From: Streptacidiphilus neutrinimicus
GTDB taxonomy: Bacteria > Actinomycetota > Actinomycetes > Streptomycetales > Streptomycetaceae
Direction of reading: 5' to 3'
Length of the DNA: 34,273 bases
NCBI RefSeq assembly: GCF_000787815.1
Contig: NZ_BBPO01000028.1
Span: 50,452-84,724 of the forward strand
The notes beneath the pieces were generated by a model, which saw only the letters and a list, made by a program, of their open reading frames with translations, had not been told where the DNA came from and did no database searches. Numbering within the stretch: position 1 is the first letter of the stretch; each line of letters opens with the position of its first letter. Shown here piece after piece: positions 7,084 through 15,042 of this stretch. A program made the position numbers and the translations under genes.

Positions 7084-8211
7084 CGGAGCACCCCCGCGTC
7101 GGCGGGGCGGACGTGTTCGCCGTCCAGGTGCCGGACACCCAGCACGGAGCACCCCCGCGTCGGCGGGGCGGACACCTCGCGGCCGCCCAGGTCGTAGAAC
7201 ACGAACGGAGCACCCCCGCGTCGGCGGGGCGGACTGTGTACGCAAAGTACACAGCCCTTTCTGTATCGGAGCACCCCCGCGTCGGCGGGCCGGACTGCCA
7301 CCTGCTGCACCAGGCCCTGGCCAGCGGCGGAGCACCCCCGCGTCGGCGGGGCGGACGTTCACCCCACCTCCAAGTAGGCGTCCGCTGACGGAGCACCCCC
7401 GCGTCGGCGGGGCGGACAAGTTTCGGCGTGTCGCTGGACAAGCGGAGATCGGAGCACCCCCGCGTCGGCGGGGCGGACGTCATCACCGAGCACACGTTCA
7501 CCAACGAATACGGAGCACCCCCGCGTCGGCGGGGCGGACGTACCGGCCGTCTCCCTGCGTCATGCGGATGCCGGAGCACCCCCGCGTCGGCGGGGCGGAC
7601 TAGGCAACGGCCGCGCAGTCAGGGCGGACCATCGGAGCACCCCCGCGTCGGCGGGGCGGACCGCTCCAGCGCGAGCGCGAGGGCGTCCTCGGGCGGAGCA
7701 CCCCCGCGTCGGCGGGGCGGACGAACGGCGACGCGGGGGTCATCTGCGCGGCGGCGGAGCACCCCCGCGTCGGCGGGGCGGACACGATTGTGACGGCCTG
7801 GGTGACGCCGCCGACCGGAGCACCCCCGCGTCGGCGGGGCGGACGGGGCGTCGAGGGCACGCCAGGCGTCGTCAGGCGGAGCACCCCCGCGTCGGCGGGG
7901 CGGACGCCACACGCGGTGGCCCCGCGGGGGATCAGGACGGAGCACCCCCGCGTCGGCGGGGCGGACCGAGGAGGCCGGGAGATGAGCGCGCCGACTCGCG
8001 GAGCACCCCCGCGTCGGCGGGGCGGACAGGTTGGGGTGGATGAAGAGGGAGGGGTTGTACTGGAGCACCCCCGCGTCGGCGGGGCGGACGTCTACAGCCA
8101 CCCGCGGCCGAGCCTGTGGGTCGGAGCACCCCCGCGTCGGCGGGGCGGACCGGATCGCAGCAGGTGCTGCAGGCCAAGCAGGCGGAGCACCCCCGCGTCG
8201 GCGGGGCGGAC
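7084..8211 (-). CRISPR. Array A, leader-proximal part (19 repeats, 18 spacers)
   Basis: Nineteen 29-bp repeats run at 61-bp steps from 7084 to 7999, then at 8061, 8122 and 8183. In transcript sense (minus strand) the repeat begins GTCCGCCCCGCCGACG and ends GTGCTCCG. CCCCGC/GCGGGG forms the Cas6e hairpin and GTGCTCCG would be the 8-nt 5' handle. The repeat at 7267 has one substitution; the one at 8061 ends in A rather than G and precedes a 33-nt spacer. With 1573-1906 the original array had 25 repeats and 24 spacers, one of them now interrupted. Transcription probably continues from the cas operon. Confidence 0.98.
7479..7510 (-). repeat. Spacer shared with array B
   Basis: This 32-nt spacer (number 12 from the leader of array A) is identical, in transcript sense, to the array B spacer at 19000-19031. 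It starts TATTCGTTGG and ends CGGTGATGAC. Confidence 0.97.
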
Positions 8212-8252
8212 ACTTCCCGACCTGCTGCGTTCTAGAGGCTTTGCTCGTTCTT
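8212..8252 (-). promoter_or_regulatory. CRISPR leader of array A, overlapping the 3' end of cas2
   Basis: The 41 bases before the first repeat of array A match the 41 bases before array B (18015-18055) in two blocks at the same spacing. AAGAACGNGCAAAG agrees at 13 of 14 positions, and CAGGTCNGGAAGT next to the repeat agrees at 12 of 13. The first block lies inside cas2, spelling codons AAG AAC GAG CAA AG, and the stop codon falls between the blocks. Only 20 bases separate the cas2 stop from the repeat. These blocks are probably the integration-recognition leader. Confidence 0.8.
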
Positions 8253-8543
8253 GGGATTTTGGGCGACCATGCGGATGAGGGTGAGGCCGTCGAAGTCTGC
8301 CGGAATTCGTCTGCGGATGCCTGCGGTGCGGAGTTCGTAGCCCTGTTCATTGCTCGCGGGGTGGATGAGCAGCGCGGCACCTTCTCCTACGACCTGTTCG
8401 ACAGCGGCCCACAGTTCGTCGCGGACCCGGGCGGAAACTGAGCCGACGAAGATTCCGGCGATGACCTCGCTTGTCCACCGAGACAGGGCCCCGCGTAGTC
8501 GGTCGGGGACGGCTGTGGTGGCGATGACAACCATGGAAGGCAT
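8232..8543 (-). CDS. cas2: CRISPR-associated endonuclease Cas2, type I-E
   Basis: The 103-residue protein starts MPSMVVIATTAVPDRLRGALSRW and carries EVIAGIFVGSVSARVRDELW, typical of type I-E Cas2 (ferredoxin-like fold). Cas2 dimers bridge two Cas1 dimers in the spacer-integration complex. The ATG at 8543 follows AGGAGA, 8 bases after the cas1 stop; an upstream in-frame extension lacks a ribosome site. The last codons (PKNEQSL-stop) double as the conserved leader block of array A, a constraint that may explain the short basic C-terminus. It ends the cas operon. Confidence 0.95.
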   Translation of the reverse strand: MPSMVVIATTAVPDRLRGALSRWTSEVIAGIFVGSVSARVRDELWAAVEQVVGEGAALLIHPASNEQGYELRTAGIRRRIPADFDGLTLIRMVAQNPKNEQSL

Positions 8544-8551
8544 CCGGTCTC

Positions 8552-9550
8552 CTACTGGCCGTAGTTGACGCCGGCGGGAAGAACGCCGGCCACGGGGTCC
8601 CACAGCCGCACCATGTGGGCGTCGTGGCGGTCGGGTTGGTCGTCAGGTTCGCCCGTAGTGGAGGTGGGGCTGGGATCGAGGAGGTCTTGGATGTCGCGGA
8701 CGATCGCGGGGAGGAGTTTGAGGAGGCGCAGGTTGTCGCGTAGGCGTCGGCGAGCGTCCTGTTCGGGGTTGGTGGACTGGTGGAGGCTGAAGGCGAGGGG
8801 GATGGTGGCTTTGGCTTTGTAGAGGTCGGCGATGTCGTAGACGAAGGCGTGCTGGGTTCCGGTGTGGACGAAGCCGAGGGCGGGTGAGCAGCCAAGGGCG
8901 AGGAGGGCGGCGTGGACGACGCCGTACAGGCAGGTGTTCGCGGATGAGAGAGCAAGGTTGACGGGGTCTTGGTCGCTCCAGCTGTCGGGGTTGTAGTTGC
9001 GGCGGAAGCGGCCGATGCCGTGCTGCTGTGCCAGGAGCCGGTAGAGGGCCTTCATGCGTTGCCCTTCGAGGCCCCGTAGCTGGTCGAGTGTGGGGCCGGA
9101 GGGCAGGTCGTCGGTTCCGAAGCGGCGTGCGTACATGCGGGTGGCGACATCGAGCCGGCGCTGGGGATCGCTCCATTGGTGGACTTGGTGTTCGAGCCAG
9201 CGGGTGGTCAGGGTGTCCGGGAGGATCCCGGCGTAGGCGCGGACCGCCCCGGCGCCGGTGCATACGACGCTGGTGCCGTGGCGGGCGAGGGTGGCCAGCG
9301 CGGGGGTGGTGATCGAGACGCCGGGGCCCAGGAGCAGGCATGACAGGGCTGCGGTGGGGAGATAGACGAGGTCGGTGCGGTCCGGGGCGGCTTGGATCTG
9401 GGCGCAGACGCCGGTGTCGTCCTGGACGATGCGGACCATGTCCAGGTAGAGGAAGGACAAGGAGTCGGCGACGCGCGGGAGCATGGCGAGGGTCGGGGCG
9501 GCGAGGCGCCGGTGCGCGTCACCGCCCCGACGAGGCGCGGGTGGTGTCAT
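8552..9550 (-). CDS. cas1: CRISPR-associated integrase Cas1, type I-E
   Basis: The 332-residue metal-dependent integrase inserts new spacers at the leader end together with Cas2. The sequence has the I-E Cas1 start region (LPRVADSLSFLYLDMVRIVQDDTGV), the LEGQRMKALYRLLAQQHGI helix with the conserved Glu, and SANTCLYGVVHAALLALGCSPALGFVHTG with the catalytic His, followed by FVYDIADLYKA with acidic residues. The ATG at 9550 overlaps the cas6e stop (ATGA), so translation is probably coupled. The longer upstream frame is antisense-like Pro/Arg-rich sequence and was rejected. Confidence 0.96.
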   Translation of the reverse strand: MTPPAPRRGGDAHRRLAAPTLAMLPRVADSLSFLYLDMVRIVQDDTGVCAQIQAAPDRTDLVYLPTAALSCLLLGPGVSITTPALATLARHGTSVVCTGAGAVRAYAGILPDTLTTRWLEHQVHQWSDPQRRLDVATRMYARRFGTDDLPSGPTLDQLRGLEGQRMKALYRLLAQQHGIGRFRRNYNPDSWSDQDPVNLALSSANTCLYGVVHAALLALGCSPALGFVHTGTQHAFVYDIADLYKAKATIPLAFSLHQSTNPEQDARRRLRDNLRLLKLLPAIVRDIQDLLDPSPTSTTGEPDDQPDRHDAHMVRLWDPVAGVLPAGVNYGQ

Positions 9551-10221
9551 CGGGTGGCGGGGGCGAGGGTGAGCAGGCCCGCTCCGTAGGGTTTGCCGCG
9601 GCCGATGCCGGTAAGCAGGGCCTGGGCGAGTTGGTCGGGGTCGGTGATGCTGGCGGTGCCTTCGTAGCGCACCAGGCTGTGCCGGACGCGGGGGGCGTCG
9701 GGTCGTCGGGACCGGGCGGGGGCGAGGGTGGTGGGCAGGGCGTGGTGGATCTCGAGGCCGGCTTGGGCGGCGCGGCGGTGCCACCAATGGTCGGCTGCTG
9801 CGCCCGAGAGCGGGATGACGGGCCCTCGCTTGCCCTTTTGTTCGAGGGGCAGGCGTTGGGTCTGGGTGGGGCTGACGACGATGCTGTAGCGGACGGCGAG
9901 GCCTTTGCGCAGGGCGGTGAACATCAGCGCAAGGTCTTTGATTTCGGTGTGCCCGTAGCCGGCGGGCAGGCGACGCGGGTCGAGGGTGCTGGCCTGGACG
10001 AGGATGGTGGTGGCCGTCTCGGATTCGTCCACGCGGAAGAGCAGCCCGGCTTCGCGGCGCGGGCTTGGTCCGAGGTGATCGGGGACCAGACGCATCAGGG
10101 TGCGGTGCATCTGGGTGGGGTCGCGCAAGTCGCGGTGGACGTCGCGGCTGTGCGGGTTGAGGCGGATCCGGGCGAGCATCGCCTGCGCGGACGTCTGAGG
10201 AGCACGGGATGGGGTGGTCAT
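9547..10221 (-). CDS. cas6e: CRISPR RNA endoribonuclease Cas6e
   Basis: The 224-residue ribonuclease cuts the CRISPR transcript at the base of each repeat hairpin and stays in Cascade. Features are an N-terminal ferredoxin-like half (MLARIRLNPHSRDVHRDLRDP, with the HRDL-type segment holding a likely catalytic His), GLLFRVD, and a C-terminal Gly-rich loop GIGRGKPYGAGLLTLAP typical of Cas6e. The ATG at 10221 overlaps the cas5 stop (ATGA). It must process the repeats of both arrays, whose hairpin stems are identical. Confidence 0.95.
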   Translation of the reverse strand: MTTPSRAPQTSAQAMLARIRLNPHSRDVHRDLRDPTQMHRTLMRLVPDHLGPSPRREAGLLFRVDESETATTILVQASTLDPRRLPAGYGHTEIKDLALMFTALRKGLAVRYSIVVSPTQTQRLPLEQKGKRGPVIPLSGAAADHWWHRRAAQAGLEIHHALPTTLAPARSRRPDAPRVRHSLVRYEGTASITDPDQLAQALLTGIGRGKPYGAGLLTLAPATR

Positions 10222-11027
10222 GCGCGGTGGCTCCCGTCGGCGTAGTCGATCAGACGCTTCATCAGCGTGCGCTGGGGCCCGAGCAGGGTGGCGGGCAGCT
10301 GCTCGGTGCGGCGCTGCAGCAGCCGGGCACCGTAGGAGCGGGAGTGGGGGGAGAAGTCCAAGGGGTTGTCGTTGGTCTCCAGCAGCGTCGCGCCGGGTGT
10401 CACGGTGGCGGTGTCCGTCTCGATGAGAAATTCCACTGGGACTGTGGCCGACGGTTCCGCCTCGGTGCCCGGATCGTTGGTGTCCCAGGCGGGCTGCTGG
10501 ATGGGGGCGGGGCGGCTGAGAGGGACACGGGTGCGCAGTTCGCTGTCGGGGTCGTCGATGGGTCCGGCGAGCAGGAACGGCTGGTCGGGTGGGCAGGAGC
10601 GGCGGCCGAGGTAGGGGGCCCAGTAGGGGCGGCGCAGCGCGTCGGTGAGTTCTTCGGCGAGTTGGTGGGTCGGGGTGGTGATCGCGACGGTGAACACCGC
10701 GTCGGCGAGGTAGTGGCGGCGGGTGATGACGGCTGCGCCCTTGTTGCTGCCGCCGGCGGTTGCGGCGGTGCGGGACTTGGGCTGGCCTCCGCCGACGGTG
10801 TGGTAGTCCTCCAGGCGTTCGCCGGGCCGGTCGACGCGGACAGTGATCCGCAGGTCCTGGTAGCGGGTCAGGTCGACCTGGTGGCGGGGGCGTCCTTCGG
10901 CGGAGGCCAGCAGTCCGATCAGGCCGGAGCGGGTCGGGAAGGGTGCGCTGTCGCGGATCTCGGTGAAGGCTGAGCGTTCGCCCCAAGCCTGCATCGGTGC
11001 GGCCAGCCGCAGGATCAGGCCGCTCAC
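10218..11027 (-). CDS. cas5e: Cascade subunit Cas5, type I-E
   Basis: The 269-residue RAMP-fold subunit caps the 5' handle of the crRNA in Cascade. It begins SGLILRLAAPMQAWGERSAF and continues FPTRSGLIGLLASAEGR, the hallmark N-terminus of Cas5e. It also has the usual YHTVGGG stretch and a region pairing with Cas7. The start is GTG at 11027, overlapping the cas7 stop (GTGA). Because it contacts the handle, it would have to accept both handle sequences encoded by arrays A and B. Confidence 0.95.
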   Translation of the reverse strand: MSGLILRLAAPMQAWGERSAFTEIRDSAPFPTRSGLIGLLASAEGRPRHQVDLTRYQDLRITVRVDRPGERLEDYHTVGGGQPKSRTAATAGGSNKGAAVITRRHYLADAVFTVAITTPTHQLAEELTDALRRPYWAPYLGRRSCPPDQPFLLAGPIDDPDSELRTRVPLSRPAPIQQPAWDTNDPGTEAEPSATVPVEFLIETDTATVTPGATLLETNDNPLDFSPHSRSYGARLLQRRTEQLPATLLGPQRTLMKRLIDYADGSHRA

Positions 11028-12157
11028 TGGCCGGCCTCGGCGGTGGCGGTTTCGGCCAGAGCGGTGGCGACGGCCGCGTCGACTAGGGCCGTGTAGGAGT
11101 CGTGGGCTGCTCCGAGTCCGGTGGGCTTGTCGTCATGGACGGCGGCGTGGCCGAGGAAGGCGGTGTTGTCGGTGCCGAGGAGGCGGTTGATGCGGGTGGC
11201 GTAGTCGTCCAGGGCGGCCCGGGAGGGGGCGGAGAAGCCGCCGTTGTTGTCGGCGGTCACGGGGGTCTCGAACGCGGCGGCGAGGGAGACGGGTCGGTGG
11301 CGGCGCACGGCGAGGTGGACGAGGTCCGGCAGCGTGTGGGGCGCGGTGCTGTTTCGCTTGGCCTGCGGCAGGGACAGGATGAACTGGCCGGCGAAGGACG
11401 CCAGCGCGGTACGTGTGGCCTGCGCGTCGCCTTCGAGGTGGGCGAGCAGGTCGGTGACGTTCACGGTGGCGTAGCGGTAGAACACTCCGGCGCTGAATTC
11501 GGCGGTGTCCAGGTGGCCGCTGCCGGTCTCCGCCTCGCCGAGCCAGTCGTCGACCGCGGTGAAGTAGTCGCGCTGCGGCTCGGACGGGTGGGTGGTGAAG
11601 GCGTGCGCGACCTGCGCCGCGCCGTCCACGTTCGCGCCTGGCACCTCGGCGAGCATGCGGCCGAGCAGGGCGATGGAGACCGTGCGCTGCTTCAGGACCG
11701 CTTCGACGCGTTCGCCGGGGAGCACCGGTCCCGGGTTCCTCTTGGTCAGGGCCTTCTCCAGGTCGTCGCGGAACTCCCCGCACAGGGCGGCCAGTTCCGC
11801 GATCGCGGTCTCCGGCACGAACAGCAGGACCGAGGAGTGGCCCTCCTTCTCGATGCCGATGCCCTTCTTCCCGGCCGCGGCCATCACGCGCTCGCCTGCG
11901 AAGACCGCCAGTTCCTCGGGCCAGCCCTGCCCGATCAGCGCGGCACGGACTTTGAGCGGCACCAACCGGCTGCGGGCGGCCTTCTCGCCCAGGTCCTGCT
12001 CGACACCGTGGCGGATCACCCGCTTCCAGGACTGCGAGGACACCCGGATACGGGGGGCGTTGCCGTAGCGGACCGACTTGGGCGAGCCCAGGTCGTCCCG
12101 GTTGAGGTTGGCAGCCGGCACCGACTGCACGGCGTTCAGGTCAAGGAAGACGGACAT
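11024..12157 (-). CDS. cas7e: Cascade backbone subunit Cas7, type I-E
   Basis: The roughly 377-residue protein polymerises along the spacer part of the crRNA (six copies in the E. coli complex). MSVFLDLNAVQSVPAANLNRDDLGSPKSVRYGNAPRIRVSSQSWKR is broken here into its diagnostic parts: FLDLNAVQ, NLNRDD and RVSSQSWKRVIR. The last two are conserved in Cas7e/Cse4. AGGAG precedes two adjacent ATG codons (12160 and 12157), and I chose the second for spacing. A 222-base gap separates it from cse2, unusually long inside this otherwise overlapping operon. Confidence 0.96.
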   Translation of the reverse strand: MSVFLDLNAVQSVPAANLNRDDLGSPKSVRYGNAPRIRVSSQSWKRVIRHGVEQDLGEKAARSRLVPLKVRAALIGQGWPEELAVFAGERVMAAAGKKGIGIEKEGHSSVLLFVPETAIAELAALCGEFRDDLEKALTKRNPGPVLPGERVEAVLKQRTVSIALLGRMLAEVPGANVDGAAQVAHAFTTHPSEPQRDYFTAVDDWLGEAETGSGHLDTAEFSAGVFYRYATVNVTDLLAHLEGDAQATRTALASFAGQFILSLPQAKRNSTAPHTLPDLVHLAVRRHRPVSLAAAFETPVTADNNGGFSAPSRAALDDYATRINRLLGTDNTAFLGHAAVHDDKPTGLGAAHDSYTALVDAAVATALAETATAEAGQ

Positions 12158-12304
12158 CATCAAACTCCTGGCTCGTTCGAATGGGGTCGGTGAAAGGGGT
12201 GGGTGGGATGCCCCACGAGGTTGCAGGCCGAGAAGGCCCGCGGTGACCAGCGCGATGGTCCGGGCCGGGGTGTGCGCGTGCCGGGTCTGGGAGCGATCCC
12301 GACC

Positions 12305-12346
12305 GGGCCCGCATCGGCGCCGCAGACGGGCCCTGTCTCCACAGGG
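12305..12346 (-). promoter_or_regulatory. Overlapping alternative hairpins in the cse2-cas7 gap
   Basis: Stem 1 is CCCTGT (12331-12336) with ACAGGG (12341-12346), loop 4. Stem 2 is GGGCCCG (12305-12311) with CGGGCCC (12327-12333), loop 15. They share 12331-12333, so only one can form fully at a time. The gap 12158-12379 holds no supported gene. The hairpins could tune the ratio of Cse2 to Cas7 or protect an mRNA end; this is inference. Confidence 0.35.
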
Positions 12347-12379
12347 GGTGAAAGTGGTGCGCCCGGGGCCGATGGTTTG

Positions 12380-13087
12380 TCAGGGCGTTGAGTCGGCCGA
12401 CTCGGCGACGGGCTGAGGCCGACCGCTGTTCTTGTCGGTGGGCTCGTCGCCTAGCGCAGCGGGGGCGGTGTTGACGGCGCGCCAGTAGTCCTCGAGCCAC
12501 TGCGTTGCGCGGCGGTCGCGCTCCCGGTTCCACGAGCCCAGGTCCCGAATCAGCACGGCCCAGTCGACCGGGATACCGGCCGCGAGCAGCTGCCGTGTCA
12601 GGGCGGGAAGGCGGGGGTGGATCGCGTCGCTGCTCTGCCGGGTCATCAGGTGCAGGTCGCCCTCGGCGCTCGCGGGCTTGAGGACGCCGGCGCGCACGGC
12701 CAGTCCGAGCGAGCTCCCCAGGGTGGGGCGACGCTGCCACCCCCGCCCCGTGCCCTGACCAGCATTGCCGGAACCGGTGCCCTCCGTCACGATGGCGGCG
12801 GCGGCCTTGGCCTGAGCGTCGGCCTCACGGGCCGATCGAGGTCGGGCCGCGATCAGCGCCGCGACCGCGTACAGGGCCCGCTTGGTGTCGGGATGTGTGC
12901 TCTCGCTGGTCCACGGGACCAGGTAGCGGTGCAGGTAGGTGCACCGCTCGACTGGACGGCCCAGGCCGGAGCGCAGCTGTGCCTGAGTGCCCTTGCTCGT
13001 GCACAGCTCCTGGATGTAGGCGACGAATTCGTCGTAGGCCCAGCGCTGTTCACGCGGTACGGGCTGGTCGGGTGCGGTGGCGGTCAC
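12380..13087 (-). CDS. cse2: Cascade small subunit Cse2 (CasB)
   Basis: The 235-residue all-helical subunit stabilises the displaced strand and crRNA in Cascade as a dimer. Typical signatures are ALYAVAALIAARPR, GSSLGLAVRAG, the LPALTRQLLAAGIPVDWAVLIRDL stretch, and WNRERDRRATQWLEDYWRAV at the C-terminal helix. The C-terminal ~30 residues are low-complexity. The GTG at 13087 follows GGGAG with 6-base spacing; a longer in-frame start at 13150 lacks a ribosome site. Gaps of 169 bases upstream and 222 bases downstream isolate it from cse1 and cas7. Confidence 0.93.
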   Translation of the reverse strand: MTATAPDQPVPREQRWAYDEFVAYIQELCTSKGTQAQLRSGLGRPVERCTYLHRYLVPWTSESTHPDTKRALYAVAALIAARPRSAREADAQAKAAAAIVTEGTGSGNAGQGTGRGWQRRPTLGSSLGLAVRAGVLKPASAEGDLHLMTRQSSDAIHPRLPALTRQLLAAGIPVDWAVLIRDLGSWNRERDRRATQWLEDYWRAVNTAPAALGDEPTDKNSGRPQPVAESADSTP

Positions 13088-13256
13088 CGGTTGCTCCCGT
13101 TCTGCTCGGGTGGTGCTCGGATGTGTCCTGGATCGCCTGCGGCAGGCCACGCGTAAGGGCCGGCCGTGAAGCTGGCATCCCGGTGGGAGGGTGTGCGGGC
13201 CGTCCCCGGTGGTTGGCCGTGTCGTGCGACCTCAGTGCAGGACCCCGCCCGTGGTG
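13088..13256. other. Non-coding gap between cse1 and cse2
   Basis: These 169 bases contain no frame with convincing coding bias or ribosome site. The only element I can point to is the cse2 ribosome site GGGAG next to 13087. It may hold an internal promoter, but no clear -35/-10 pair is visible. Confidence 0.4.
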
Positions 13257-14861
13257 TCAGATGGTGGCTCGCACCGGGGCCAGGGCTTGGAGCATGTTGC
13301 GGGCGCGGTTGCGGGCACGGGAGACGCGAAGGTCTGCGCGGGCCCCCGGTCCGATGGCGCGGTCCAGCGCCGCGAGGGCCTCGGCGACGAACAACGCCTC
13401 CCCAGCGGTGGTCGTGTCGTCGGCGTCGAGGGTCTCCCAGAATCGGCGTTCGGCTGCGGGCCAGTAGGCCCGCACCGCGGCGGCGGCCCACGGCCCGGGC
13501 TTGCGCCGGTCGATCTTGACCCGCTCCGCTTCCGCGGCCTGCAGGTCGGTCGCGGTCTTCCACGCAACCAGCGCGGCAAGCTCCAGGCGCGCGCCGATGT
13601 CCTCGGCCGCTCGGTGACAGCGCAGCACCTGCCCGGCCCGCTGTGGACTCTCCTCCTCCTGCCACTCGAGGACCGGCGGTGTGGTCGCCTGGAACCAGAC
13701 CGTGTCCTTTTGCTGGCCGTCCTGGTGGAAGCCGTAGGCGCGGACCCGCAACACGGACAGCAGGCCTGCCGGCAGGCGGTCCAGGGCCGGGGGGCGCAGG
13801 CTGTCCACGGCGCTGTCCTTGAGGAGCAGGGCGTCCAAGTCCCGCCACAGCGCCCGGGAGCCGTCCGCTTCCCGGTCGTCCCACCCGCCGTCCTTGCGGC
13901 GGTACCGGACCGTGAACGGGTCGCGGACCTCGAGCGGCGGCGCGTGGGTGGCCCACGTCAGATAGGCGTCCACGACCTGCCTGCCCTCAGCGTCCGGCAC
14001 CAGCAGCACAGAGTGCCGAGCCCGGCCGGTCAGCAGCCGGCCCGGCCCGGACAGCGGGACCGGTGCGCCGAGCGGGTCCGGCAGGTCTTCCTCCCAAGGG
14101 CAGGCGTCCGCCGAGGGGTCTCCCTCTCCGGTCGGCGCCGGAACGCACAGCACCAGTGTGGTGAACAGGTCCGGCGCCCACGGGAAGTAGGACACGGACT
14201 TGCGCAAGGGCCCAGCGTCGGTGCTGCCGGTGCGGTGGTCGGTGATCCGGCGCGGGGTGCACTGCCCGGACGGCCCGAAGTACAGCTGCGCGATCAGATG
14301 CCACGCGGCTTCTCCGGCATCGACCGGGACCGGATCGCCGTCGGTGAAGTGCCCGAACAAGACGGCGCCGTTGACGCCGGTCGGGCGCCCGAACACCAGC
14401 TTGTTCACCCCCGACGGATTCGGCTGCCCCTTCGCGTCCACGCACTGGGCTCCCAGCCGCGGATCCTGCAGGAACGGCCGCCGTGAATCGAACAAGCCGA
14501 AGCGGTCGGCCCAGCGCGGGTCGTCGAAGTAGGCGTCCACCATCGCCTGGTCGAACCGGCCAAGCGACAGGTGCGCGCCGCGCTCCTGCTCCCATCCGCG
14601 GGCGTCGTCCGCGAGGTCCTCGTCAGCGAGCGGCACCCCGCCGGGCCGTCCGATCCGGGACGCGATCGCAGCGCAGACCCGCAGCAGCCCCGCCGCGGCC
14701 GGAGCCACCGGCACCTCCAGATCGCTGATCTCGTGCGCCCGCACGAACAGCTCCCGCAGGCCCACCCGGGCCCGGGTGCCGTCGGTGAACCGCACCGGCA
14801 CCCACGCCTCGTCGCGCAGATCGAACACGCCTACCCCGTCCCCCATCAACTGCTGCACCAT
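13257..14861 (-). CDS. cse1: Cascade large subunit Cse1 (CasA/Cas8e)
   Basis: The 534-residue subunit recognises the PAM and recruits Cas3. The N-terminal segment FDLRDEAWVPVRFTDG is the classic CasA start, followed by GLRELFVRAHEISDLEV. The middle has HLSLGRFDQAMVDAYFDD, RFGLFDSRRPFLQDPRL and NKLVFGRPTGVNGAVLFGH, then a C-terminal helical bundle ending LQALAPVRATI. The ATG at 14861 follows AGGG; an ATG 15 bases further in is possible. It is the first gene after the 181-base gap behind cas3 and probably has its own promoter there. Confidence 0.95.
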   Translation of the reverse strand: MVQQLMGDGVGVFDLRDEAWVPVRFTDGTRARVGLRELFVRAHEISDLEVPVAPAAAGLLRVCAAIASRIGRPGGVPLADEDLADDARGWEQERGAHLSLGRFDQAMVDAYFDDPRWADRFGLFDSRRPFLQDPRLGAQCVDAKGQPNPSGVNKLVFGRPTGVNGAVLFGHFTDGDPVPVDAGEAAWHLIAQLYFGPSGQCTPRRITDHRTGSTDAGPLRKSVSYFPWAPDLFTTLVLCVPAPTGEGDPSADACPWEEDLPDPLGAPVPLSGPGRLLTGRARHSVLLVPDAEGRQVVDAYLTWATHAPPLEVRDPFTVRYRRKDGGWDDREADGSRALWRDLDALLLKDSAVDSLRPPALDRLPAGLLSVLRVRAYGFHQDGQQKDTVWFQATTPPVLEWQEEESPQRAGQVLRCHRAAEDIGARLELAALVAWKTATDLQAAEAERVKIDRRKPGPWAAAAVRAYWPAAERRFWETLDADDTTTAGEALFVAEALAALDRAIGPGARADLRVSRARNRARNMLQALAPVRATI

Positions 14862-14913
14862 GCGCCCTGATCGAAGCACATGCCTCTGACAACATCCGCT
14901 CGTCCAGCGGATA

Positions 14914-14952
14914 TGATCACGTGGATCATCCAGGTGGGTAGAAGTCGGTCAA
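14914..14952 (-). promoter_or_regulatory. Candidate promoter/operator upstream of cse1
   Basis: The 181-base gap 14862-15042 is AT-richer than its surroundings. On the minus strand TTGACC (14952-14947) is a good -35 candidate. About 18 bases on lies the inverted repeat TGATCACGTGGATCA (14914-14928), covering the expected -10 and resembling an operator for a repressor. A weak -10 makes the promoter call tentative. Confidence 0.35.
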
Positions 14953-15042
14953 GCGATCGAACTTTTCTTTCAAATAGTGTCGAAATCCGTTCTGTCAGCC
15001 GGGTGTTCGAACGCACCTCGTCGCTCGGCCGCAACGAGGGGG

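Noticed and set aside
1573-8211. Two independent CRISPR arrays flanking a transposon island
   Set aside because: The exact 61-bp phase and 32-nt rebuilt spacer after removing the element show a single original array.
9547-10986. 479-codon minus-strand frame covering cas5 and cas6e
   Set aside because: Only its last 224 codons (from 10221) are Cas6e; the rest is an off-frame reading of cas5, which has its own recognisable protein.
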